NCBI RefSeq assembly: GCF_000760295.1
Contig: NZ_JNBA01000024.1
Coordinates: 52,716 to 116,715 of the forward strand
Source: Prochlorococcus sp. MIT 0701
GTDB lineage: Bacteria > Cyanobacteriota > Cyanobacteriia > PCC-6307 > Cyanobiaceae
Length of the DNA stretch: 64,000 nt
Reading direction: 5' to 3'
Shown: positions 43,980 to 51,716 of the stretch, piece after piece
Numbering within the stretch: the stretch's first letter is position 1
Layout: every line of letters begins with the position of its first letter
Translations under genes and position numbers: made by a program
Notes under the pieces: model-generated
The model's input: only the letters and a program-made list of their open reading frames with translations
Database searches by the model: none
Told to the model about the DNA's origin: nothing

Positions 43980-46607
43980 TTAAGCAGCTGTGAATTGAGT
44001 GAACTGAGCGGCAGCAAAGTTATCGAGTTCATTGGAGGCCATTGTTACCATCAAACTCTCTGCCGTATTACCTGCGTTGATGTAAGTGACAGAGTAAAGA
44101 CTGCATGCTGCGTTTGCATCAACATCAGTAGATGTAACGAAGTAAACAATATCGCCTGCAATTTCCCCAATAAGGCCCTCAGCATAGGTTTCAAGCGCAG
44201 CTTCATCCGCGATATTAATCCCGCAAATTACGAGACCTGTATTAGCGCCAAGATTGGCAGTGGCTGCAAGTCTCTCGAAGTTCACTCCAGTACCTCTCAG
44301 GGCGGCTTGATTAGCAAGTCCCCCTGCTTCACCGAAGTCAAAAGTGAAGTTGTCGCCTTGAGTGATGTTGAAGTCGGCAATGCCGTCTGCGCCGTTAAGT
44401 GCGAGAGTCGTTTGGTTTATGAAGCGGTCAGCACCGGTACCTCCATTAAGGACGTCATTACCGGCTGCACCCTGGATGGTGTCATTTACGTCACCACCTG
44501 TATAGGTGTTGACGAGACCGTTTCCAGTCATTGTGACGCCGACAGTTGAATTGTCAGCACTCACAATGCTGAGTAGACCGCCATTCGTAATGATTGTGTT
44601 GGTTCCAGCAGTTGCGAGAACAGTGGAAGCTTGTACACCAACAACATTGATGGTGTTGACACTTGTCTCATCGACTGTCACGGCATCGCTATCCACACCA
44701 ATGTTGTTGATGGTGTTAGTTCCTGCGCCAGCATTAATTGCGGAATCACCTGTACCAGCTGTGATGGTGTCATTTCCTGCACCACCGGAAAGTGATTCAA
44801 CTCCGGCTCCACCCACCAAGTTAAGACCGACGGCTGCTGATGAAATGCGCGAAGCATCTAAGAAATCAACCACCTGCGCCAGGCCCAACGTAAGGGTGCT
44901 AGTGCCATCAATCGTTTGAGCAGCTGTAGTGCCCAAGCTGATCGTGTCACCGTTTCTGACTGAGTCATCAACGATGCGAAGAGTTGCGTCGACGTTAGCT
45001 GTGCCAGTTGCAAGAATCGCGTTTCCAGATGTTGAAAGAACAAATGTTGCAGTGGAAGCAGCAGTGGCGAAGGTCACACTATCCGTGCCCGCACTTCCGT
45101 AAATCGTGTGTTCTTCAGCACCGGTGATGGCAATTGTGTCATCACCGTCATCACCATTGATAGCGAGTGCAGTTGCTGCGTCGCCAGCTGCGTTGACAAC
45201 GTTAGTGATGGTGATGGTGTCGGCACCAGTTCCACCGTTAATTGAGACACCAGTAGTGGCAGACGCTGCTGAGCAATCACCAGTGATAGTGATTTGATCA
45301 TTACCAGTGTTGCCATTAATGGCAGAACTAACAAGAACAGTTCCACCAGCGCCGTTAAGCGCAATGGTCATGGTGTCGTTGCCAGCATCACCTCGTATGG
45401 TTGAAGATGTTGGTGCAAGTGTAGCGTTGTTGGTGATTGAATCATTGCCATTTCCACCGTAAACGGTTGAACTTGCAATTGCCAAACCAGCAGCAGCACC
45501 TGTGATTGTGATCGTGTCTGCACCAACTCCACCAAGCATTGATGAGGCATTCATTGCGGCTGAATAGGCAATTGAATCATTACCTTGATCAGCGTTAACG
45601 ATTGAGGCCTGTGTAAGACCAACAACAGTTAATGTGTCTGCACCATTACCGCCGTAGACAGAAGAGGCAGCTACGTTTGCTGTAGTAGTAACTACGTCAT
45701 TTCCACTATTGGCATTAATAAAGGCAGTAGTACCTCCTGCAAATGTGATGCTGTCATTGCCCTCTCCGGAGAGAACAGAACTACGAGTAACTGCGGCGGT
45801 TGTAACAACATCATTACCCTGATTACCGTTCACGAAAGAATCGGTAACGGCTGCTGTGGTAATGGAGTCATTACCTTCGTCACCTCTTACTCTCGAATTA
45901 TTTATTGCTGCAACAGTGATCGTGTCTGCACCGTTGCCTCCGTAGACCGTAGATTGAGTAGAAGCACCAGTAACGGTAATGGCATCGTTCTCTGCATTGC
46001 CATTTATAAAAGCACCTTGCGCTAAAACTGCTGCTGCGATGGTGTCATTACCATCATTGCCTTTTATTGTTGAGGTGCCAATGGTTCCAACAGTTAAGGA
46101 ATCGAAACCTGCACCGCCATAAATTGTAGAACCAGCGATAGCACCGGTGATTGTTACGACATCATTGTTTTGATTGCCGTTGATGAAACCAGAATCAACT
46201 GTTTCAGCGATGGTTATTGTGTCGTTGCCTTGATTGCCTCTAATGGAAGAGGAATTTAGGTCAGCGCTAAGTGAAATGGAATCGTCTCCAGTACCGCCGT
46301 AGATAGTGGAGGTTTCTTCAGCGGTGGTGAAAGCAAGGACGTCGTCACCTGAGTTGCCGTTAACAAAACTTCCGCCAATGCTGCCTGAGAAGGAAATTGC
46401 ATCAGCGCCATCACCGCCTTTTGTGGTGTAGGCGTCAACGTCACGAGAAACAGTGATGTTGTCAGCAGCGCCTAAGCCTGTGATTAAGACGTTGGACGAG
46501 TAATTGCCTTCAAAAGCAGCAGTAACATTGATGGTGTCAACTGCTGAGGTTCCCAGAAGCGTGATGGCGTCTGTGGATTCGGTACCGGTTTGTGTTGTGA
46601 ATGCCAA
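43980..46607 (-). CDS. Large RTX-like repeat surface/secreted protein
   Basis: About 875 residues of Gly/Asn/Asp/Thr/Ser-rich repeats of 19-20 residues, with almost no Lys, and a non-repeat C-terminal domain of about 170 residues ending in AAAQFTQFTAA. The repeats are degenerate RTX units (YGGNGADTITV, NGNQGNDVVTT, RGNQGNDTITI) and recur in a three-step order over the first half. This fits a calcium-stabilised beta-roll or beta-helix exported by type I secretion. The exporter genes lie immediately upstream on the same strand. The frame extends to a TTG at 46670, but that TTG is the -35 box of a consensus promoter, so a TTG at 46607 (MAFTTQTGTES) is my choice. The start is uncertain. Adhesin, S-layer-like or motility roles are possible. 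Confidence 0.8.
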   Translation of the reverse strand: MAFTTQTGTESTDAITLLGTSAVDTINVTAAFEGNYSSNVLITGLGAADNITVSRDVDAYTTKGGDGADAISFSGSIGGSFVNGNSGDDVLAFTTAEETSTIYGGTGDDSISLSADLNSSSIRGNQGNDTITIAETVDSGFINGNQNNDVVTITGAIAGSTIYGGAGFDSLTVGTIGTSTIKGNDGNDTIAAAVLAQGAFINGNAENDAITVTGASTQSTVYGGNGADTITVAAINNSRVRGDEGNDSITTAAVTDSFVNGNQGNDVVTTAAVTRSSVLSGEGNDSITFAGGTTAFINANSGNDVVTTTANVAASSVYGGNGADTLTVVGLTQASIVNADQGNDSIAYSAAMNASSMLGGVGADTITITGAAAGLAIASSTVYGGNGNDSITNNATLAPTSSTIRGDAGNDTMTIALNGAGGTVLVSSAINGNTGNDQITITGDCSAASATTGVSINGGTGADTITITNVVNAAGDAATALAINGDDGDDTIAITGAEEHTIYGSAGTDSVTFATAASTATFVLSTSGNAILATGTANVDATLRIVDDSVRNGDTISLGTTAAQTIDGTSTLTLGLAQVVDFLDASRISSAAVGLNLVGGAGVESLSGGAGNDTITAGTGDSAINAGAGTNTINNIGVDSDAVTVDETSVNTINVVGVQASTVLATAGTNTIITNGGLLSIVSADNSTVGVTMTGNGLVNTYTGGDVNDTIQGAAGNDVLNGGTGADRFINQTTLALNGADGIADFNITQGDNFTFDFGEAGGLANQAALRGTGVNFERLAATANLGANTGLVICGINIADEAALETYAEGLIGEIAGDIVYFVTSTDVDANAACSLYSVTYINAGNTAESLMVTMASNELDNFAAAQFTQFTAA

Positions 46608-46641
46608 GGAACTCAGGGTAATGCGAGAGCTTTCATATATA

Positions 46642-46670
46642 AGTCTACCTAGGACATACAATTTAGTCAA
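46642..46670 (-). promoter_or_regulatory. Consensus sigma-70-type promoter for the repeat-protein gene
   Basis: On the minus strand TTGACT (46670-46665) and TAGACT (46647-46642) are separated by exactly 17 bases. The -35 matches TTGACA at five of six positions, and the -10 has the TAnnnT pattern. Transcription would begin near 46635, just upstream of the chosen TTG start. The substrate gene can therefore be expressed apart from the exporter genes. Confidence 0.6.
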
Positions 46671-46776
46671 ACTTCTGTGTCGCTTTCCTAGCCGTCTTCC
46701 TATTTTGGCCTCAATTGGCCTGATTTACATTCTAACGGCTGGTTGCGGATTTTTGTATAAACCATGGCTGAATTTT

Positions 46777-47952
46777 CTAGAGCTGCTTCAGTGAATCTGT
46801 CTTGTTCTTGAAGCTTCCTAGTAAAAGTTGAAGGTAAGTGACACTTCTTAGCTTGATGTTAGCAGTTAGACTCATTCCAGCCTGAAGTCTCAAGCTTTTG
46901 CCGTTTTTTAGATCAAGCTGCTGGCTATTCAGCTTTATGTCCGCAGGGAATCTGTAGTCAGCTTGGCCTTTGCTCTGATCGGGTGGGATGGCATCAGAGC
47001 CAATGTGCTTCACCCGGCCTTCCAGTACTCCAAAATCTGTGGCTGGAAAGGAATCGATACTCAAATCCACGTTTTGACCAATGCTCACAAAGCCAATGTC
47101 GCTACTGGGGATGTCAACCTTGGCGTGCAGTGCATCAAAAGGAACTAATTGCAATACTGGTTCGTTGTCATTGGCCACGAATCCAGGTGCACTTGGTTTG
47201 AGATCAAACACCATTCCATCCACGGGGGAGCGAATTTCCTGATAGCGCAATCTCACATTTTGTTCTGTCAGTGAACTGCCTAAATCTCCTAATTCCGTTT
47301 TCAATTGCACTATCTGTTGACTTAACTGTGCACGTTGGCGTTCGCGGTCATCAACCCTTTTAGCAAGTTCCCCTTGTTGTTGTTGGAACTTATCGCGTTG
47401 CTGAAGAACTTGCAATTCAGATCCTGCTCCTTCTTGCGCTAATGCTTGATAGCGATTGAGAATATCTTTTTGTAGTTTGAGATTCTCTCTTAAGACTTTT
47501 TGCTCCGTGCTGTTGAGGTCTAAATAACGACGCAGCTCCTCTTGCTTTAGCGAGAGTTGTTGACGTTTGAAGCCGATGTTGCCGGTGATGCTTTCTTGCC
47601 TATCCGAGCTGGCTTCGGTGTCGAGACGAAGCAAAATTTGGCCTTTCTTAACCCGCTCGCCTTCTTTCACCAAAATTTGATCCACCACGCCACCGATTGG
47701 GACCTTCACCTTTTTCACAGCCCCGATCGGCTCAAGTTTTCCAGGGGCTACCACAATTTCTTCTGTTTTGGCGAGCGCTAACCAGCAGATGCCAAAAGCT
47801 GCTGTTGCCAGCATCGTGTTGATCGATGCACGCAACCAAATTGGTGATTGTTCAATCACCTCAAGTTGATGAGTTTTGCTATCAATATTTGTCAATCGAT
47901 CTTGCGCTTGCCGAATTAGATTGCTGGGACCAGTTTTTACAATTTTGTTCAT
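46777..47952 (-). CDS. Type I secretion membrane-fusion protein (HlyD family)
   Basis: This 391-residue periplasmic adaptor links the inner-membrane exporter to the outer-membrane channel. A single membrane helix (residues about 42-62) is followed by the lipoyl half-motif IVVAPGKLEPIGAVKKVKVP, a long coiled coil rich in Gln, Glu, Arg and Leu (about 115-225), the second lipoyl half RSPVDGMVFDLKP, and a beta-barrel ending in SLRLQAGMSLTANIKLRS, the classic HlyD C-terminus. The ATG at 47952 follows the ATPase stop by one base. The frame itself is open to 47997. Confidence 0.93.
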   Translation of the reverse strand: MNKIVKTGPSNLIRQAQDRLTNIDSKTHQLEVIEQSPIWLRASINTMLATAAFGICWLALAKTEEIVVAPGKLEPIGAVKKVKVPIGGVVDQILVKEGERVKKGQILLRLDTEASSDRQESITGNIGFKRQQLSLKQEELRRYLDLNSTEQKVLRENLKLQKDILNRYQALAQEGAGSELQVLQQRDKFQQQQGELAKRVDDRERQRAQLSQQIVQLKTELGDLGSSLTEQNVRLRYQEIRSPVDGMVFDLKPSAPGFVANDNEPVLQLVPFDALHAKVDIPSSDIGFVSIGQNVDLSIDSFPATDFGVLEGRVKHIGSDAIPPDQSKGQADYRFPADIKLNSQQLDLKNGKSLRLQAGMSLTANIKLRSVTYLQLLLGSFKNKTDSLKQL

Positions 47953-47953
47953 G

Positions 47954-50878
47954 TTAGCCTCCCTCTTGTTGTTGATATAGGGCGTAATAACGACCACGAA
48001 TAGCCATCAGTTCCTCGTGGCTTCCTGATTCCACAATCGCGCCTTGATGCAACATTAAAATTCGATCGGCACGGCGAATCGTGCTTAAGCGATGGGTGAT
48101 AAAGAAGGTTGTGGATCCATACAATAGATTGCGAAGGTTATCGCAGACTTTCCGCTCTGTTTCATAATCGAGCGAGCTCGTTGCTTCATCAAGAACCAGT
48201 AATTTTGGATTGCTTAAGAGGGTTCGGGCGAGGGCAATCCTTTGGCGCTGGCCGCCACTTAAGGAGGCACCCCGTTCGCCCACATTGCTGCTGTAGCCAG
48301 CGGGAAGTTCCATCACAAAATCATGGGCACAAGCTAATCTCGCTGCGTTTACCACCATTTCGCTGCTGGCATCTGGGTCGGTGAGGGCAATGTTTTCAGT
48401 CACAGTTCCAGCAAACAACAGCGGTTCTTGAGGCACGATTCCAATTTGGCGACGAAGGGAATAGAGCTCCACTTTGTCGATGTCATAGCCATCGATCAAG
48501 ATTCGACCCTCTCGTGGTTGATAGAGTCTTGGCAGCAACTTCATCAAGGTGCTCTTACCGCTGCCACTCTGACCCACGATTCCCACAAAGGTGCCTGAAG
48601 GGATGTGCACATCAATGTGTTGGAGCACATCTGGCTGTCCAGATCCTCCGAATCTGTAGCTGAGATTGTCGAAGGTGACATCACCCTTCACCGGTGGCAA
48701 CGGGATCTTTCCTTGATCGCTGGTGTTGCTTTCTTGGGGAGTGTCTACCACATCGGCGAGCCGCTCAAAGCTTACGCGCAACTCCTGAATGTTTTGCCAG
48801 ATGCTGGAAAGTCGAAGCAGAGGCTGAGTCACATAGCCGCTAATAATCCGGAAGGCAATCAGCTGGCCCAGTGTGAGGTCACCACTCAGCACCATCGATG
48901 CTCCCACCCAGAGAACGGCCAGTTGTGAAATTTTTTGTAGCATTTGCCCCATTTGGGTCAAGGCCGTGCCCGTTACGGTTTTCTCAAAGGTGCGGTTGAT
49001 GTAGCCGTTATATAAGTCTTGCCATTTCCAGCGGCTTACCATCTCCACGTTTTGTGCTTTCACCGTTTGGATGCCAGTGAGCACTTCCACAAGGTGGCTT
49101 TGTGTTTTGGCGTTTTCATTTGCAGCTTGGCGGAATTGTTGGCGAAACAAGGGTGCTCCAATCACCGTGAGAAGCACCTGAATCGGCACAACGATCAGCG
49201 CCACGATCGTGAGAACCCAGCTGTAAAGGGCCATCACCAGGATGTAAATCACGGAGAAGGCCGCGTCAATCACGGTTGTGAGTGCTTGGCCAGTGAGAAA
49301 TTGACGTATTTTTTCCAACTCAGCCACCCTGGTGCCAAGCTCACCCACCGGCCTCTTGTCGAAGTAATTCAGCGGCAGGCGCAGCAGATGATCAATCACC
49401 TCAGCGCCCAAACGCATGTCGATGCGATTGGTGGTTTGCGTGAACAAGAAGGTGCGCAGTGCTCCAAGCACGCCCTCAAAAATGGTGACTCCCACAAGCG
49501 CGATTCCAAGCACCTGCAAGGTGTCGAGGCTGCGCTGGTTGATCACCTTATCGATAATCACCTGAATCAACAGCGGATTGGCCAAAGTGAATAGCTGCAC
49601 CACAAACGAGGCCAGAAGCACTTGAAGCAGTACTGCGCGGTAGCGGCGTAACGCGGGAAAAAACCAACTCGGCCCAAAGCGTTGATCGGGTGTGGTGCTG
49701 GTGCGCTCCACCATGACCACACCCAGGCCATCTGGATAAAGCTCCTCGAGCTCGGCCGTGCTCACCTGAAGCCAACCTTCGGCTGGAGATGCCAGCGTGA
49801 GTCCTTGTTCATTGCTGACAACCGCCAGAGCAAAGCCATTGCCCCACTGGAGCAACATTGGTGTTTTCAGGCGATTGCCTACCGAGGGACTGATCTTGGC
49901 GCCAACGGCATGCAAGCCGAGCATGGCCGCCACCTGACCGAGCAATTGCAGATTCGGCGTTTGGCCTCGGCGCAAGGCATCGCGCACTACCCGTTCCACA
50001 GCATCCCTGCGAAAAGGCAGCTTGAGCAAGCGGCTCAACATCTGGAAGCAAGCCAACGTCTCCTCAAGCAACCCGTCCGCTCGGATCACTTCTAAATCGC
50101 GGAGTGGATCCTGCTGACCGAAGGCTTCTGCACTGGCCAAGGGGCTTGGTGGTGCCGTAGCCAAGGCGTTGGCTTCATCGACCACCTCGGCCTTGCTCAG
50201 TGCAGGTTGTTCGCCTTCCAGCAGAAGGTTGAGTGGTTCAGCCGGGAGGCTGATCAGGCGCCTGGCCAGGGGTGGCCTCAGCTCTGGCAATGCATCGTCT
50301 GCTGTCGTGAGTTCGCTGCCGAGCGGCTCAGAGCAGTTGGCGCTGCCCAGAAAAACGCGGCGGCCCTCTCGCAAGGCCTGCCCTAGAGCTTCCTGAGAAT
50401 CATCTAAAAGTGTGGCCTGATCGAGCAAGTCGTTCAGCTGGCCCTGTAAAGGCGGAAGGGCACTCTGGCTTCCTTCGCGAAGCAAGTGCAGCAGCCGGTG
50501 CAGTTCCGCGTCCCAAAACTGGGTGTTGCACCAGGTTCTGAAGTTGTCGTCTTCTCGGTAGAGGGCCAACACCTGCTTGTCGCTTAGCGCTGCCGCCTCC
50601 ACCTGGGTGCTGGCAATGATCGATTCGCAGGGATCTACCGACATCAACGACGCAATTCCAGCGACATCGCCAGCTTTGAGCTTGAACAGCGTTTGCAAAC
50701 GTGCATGTTTGTTCGCCAGCACGCGGGCTTCGCCGCTCACGATCAGAAACACCTGGCTGGGCAGTTGCGTATCGCTGCACATCGGTTGCCCTGGCTCGAA
50801 CTGCAGGCGTGCACTCGGCTGGTTCAGCAGAGATTGCAATGCATTCGGCAATGCAGCACTGGCAGATGAGGCGTTCAT
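47954..50878 (-). CDS. Type I secretion ABC exporter with cyclic-nucleotide-binding-like and C39-like domains
   Basis: The 974-residue exporter has, in order: a CRP-like beta-barrel domain (about 20-135: QVFLIVSGEARVLANKHARL then LKAGDVAGIASL); a linker; a C39-like domain (about 265-395) without an obvious catalytic Cys/His pair, as in HlyB; six membrane helices (about 420-700); and a nucleotide-binding domain from 734. The latter has Walker A GQSGSGKST at 769-777, signature LSGGQ at 873-877, Walker B LLVLDEA and FFITHRLST. It drives one-step export across both membranes with HlyD and a TolC-like channel, which is not in the window. It overlaps the isomerase gene upstream as ATGA. Confidence 0.93.
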   Translation of the reverse strand: MNASSASAALPNALQSLLNQPSARLQFEPGQPMCSDTQLPSQVFLIVSGEARVLANKHARLQTLFKLKAGDVAGIASLMSVDPCESIIASTQVEAAALSDKQVLALYREDDNFRTWCNTQFWDAELHRLLHLLREGSQSALPPLQGQLNDLLDQATLLDDSQEALGQALREGRRVFLGSANCSEPLGSELTTADDALPELRPPLARRLISLPAEPLNLLLEGEQPALSKAEVVDEANALATAPPSPLASAEAFGQQDPLRDLEVIRADGLLEETLACFQMLSRLLKLPFRRDAVERVVRDALRRGQTPNLQLLGQVAAMLGLHAVGAKISPSVGNRLKTPMLLQWGNGFALAVVSNEQGLTLASPAEGWLQVSTAELEELYPDGLGVVMVERTSTTPDQRFGPSWFFPALRRYRAVLLQVLLASFVVQLFTLANPLLIQVIIDKVINQRSLDTLQVLGIALVGVTIFEGVLGALRTFLFTQTTNRIDMRLGAEVIDHLLRLPLNYFDKRPVGELGTRVAELEKIRQFLTGQALTTVIDAAFSVIYILVMALYSWVLTIVALIVVPIQVLLTVIGAPLFRQQFRQAANENAKTQSHLVEVLTGIQTVKAQNVEMVSRWKWQDLYNGYINRTFEKTVTGTALTQMGQMLQKISQLAVLWVGASMVLSGDLTLGQLIAFRIISGYVTQPLLRLSSIWQNIQELRVSFERLADVVDTPQESNTSDQGKIPLPPVKGDVTFDNLSYRFGGSGQPDVLQHIDVHIPSGTFVGIVGQSGSGKSTLMKLLPRLYQPREGRILIDGYDIDKVELYSLRRQIGIVPQEPLLFAGTVTENIALTDPDASSEMVVNAARLACAHDFVMELPAGYSSNVGERGASLSGGQRQRIALARTLLSNPKLLVLDEATSSLDYETERKVCDNLRNLLYGSTTFFITHRLSTIRRADRILMLHQGAIVESGSHEELMAIRGRYYALYQQQEGG

Positions 50879-51606
50879 GACGGCAAATTAATTGAGAGAG
50901 CCTGAAATTGCTGATTGACTTCCTCTTGAAACCACTGTTGGAACAGCTCGGTGCACATCTGTTGGCATGTTGCTTCATCGAAGCTCACCGGTGTGTAGCG
51001 ATCCACTCGAACCACCACCCACCAGTCTTCGATTTTGAAGGGTTCTAGCAACGTGCCTGGAGCATTGGTGCGTAGGGCCTCAGACAGGAGCGGATGGGCT
51101 TGGCGCAGCGGCACCGGCCCGACCGAACCACCTTTTGTGTTCTCTGATCCCTCGCTGTAATCGCTAGCGAGCTCAGCAAACGTTGCTTCGCCCTCGGCGA
51201 TGCGCAAATAGAGCTCTCGGGCCAGATGTCCATTCTTCAGCCGCAACAGGCTGTACATCACCTGATCGAGTTGTTCCTTGCGCTCCAGAAAGCGTTGTTC
51301 GGCCTTGTGGGCGAAGTGCGTTGCGCTGTAGCTGGCGATGCGGATCGGGAGATTGACCTGCCAACGAAGATCGGCCATGTTCAGCACCTCTTGAGCGAGG
51401 TGATCCTTAAGAGCCTGCTCGTTGCTCAGTTGATGCTGCTTGCAGTATCCCTCGATCGCTCGTTGCTCTTGCTCTTGAGCCACCGAAAGATCGGAAAGAG
51501 TGTCAACAAGGATTTGTTTGCTCAGCAGCAGTTTCAGAAGTTGGTGTCGAGCGAGAAGTTGCAGCACCTTGGCTGGAAGTTCACTAATCAATGGTGAGGT
51601 CGGCAT
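50875..51606 (-). CDS. Parvulin-type peptidyl-prolyl isomerase associated with type I secretion
   Basis: This 243-residue SurA/PrsA-like protein has an N-terminal helical chaperone part (residues 1-115) and a parvulin rotamase domain. The latter is recognised by FAELASDYSEGSENTKGG and SVGPVPLRQAHPLLSEAL, then LEPFKIEDWWVVVRVDRY. No signal peptide is seen, so it may act in the cytoplasm, keeping repeat-protein substrates export-competent before delivery to the ABC protein it overlaps (ATGA). It is the first gene of the minus-strand unit isomerase, exporter, HlyD. A broken copy of its N-terminal half lies at 11583-11929. Confidence 0.87.
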   Translation of the reverse strand: MPTSPLISELPAKVLQLLARHQLLKLLLSKQILVDTLSDLSVAQEQEQRAIEGYCKQHQLSNEQALKDHLAQEVLNMADLRWQVNLPIRIASYSATHFAHKAEQRFLERKEQLDQVMYSLLRLKNGHLARELYLRIAEGEATFAELASDYSEGSENTKGGSVGPVPLRQAHPLLSEALRTNAPGTLLEPFKIEDWWVVVRVDRYTPVSFDEATCQQMCTELFQQWFQEEVNQQFQALSINLPS

Positions 51607-51716
51607 TTGTTTGCAATCGCCCGGCTAAAGCACTTGGTCCTAGAGAGCTTTGACCTTAGGTCTATGGCAATGGTCCAGGATTAGTAGGCTGCCCAGAATT
51701 CTTTTCGGCCGTTCTC

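Noticed and set aside
43995..46430. Several frames and repeat-like DNA in the repeat-protein gene, CRISPR-like at first glance
   Set aside because: The periodicity is about 60 bases without fixed spacers and follows the protein repeats in frame, so it is coding.
49019..49594. 191-codon plus-strand frame opposite the type I exporter gene
   Set aside because: It lies wholly antisense to conserved exporter sequence, is His/Gln/Arg-rich, and has no ribosome site or family resemblance.
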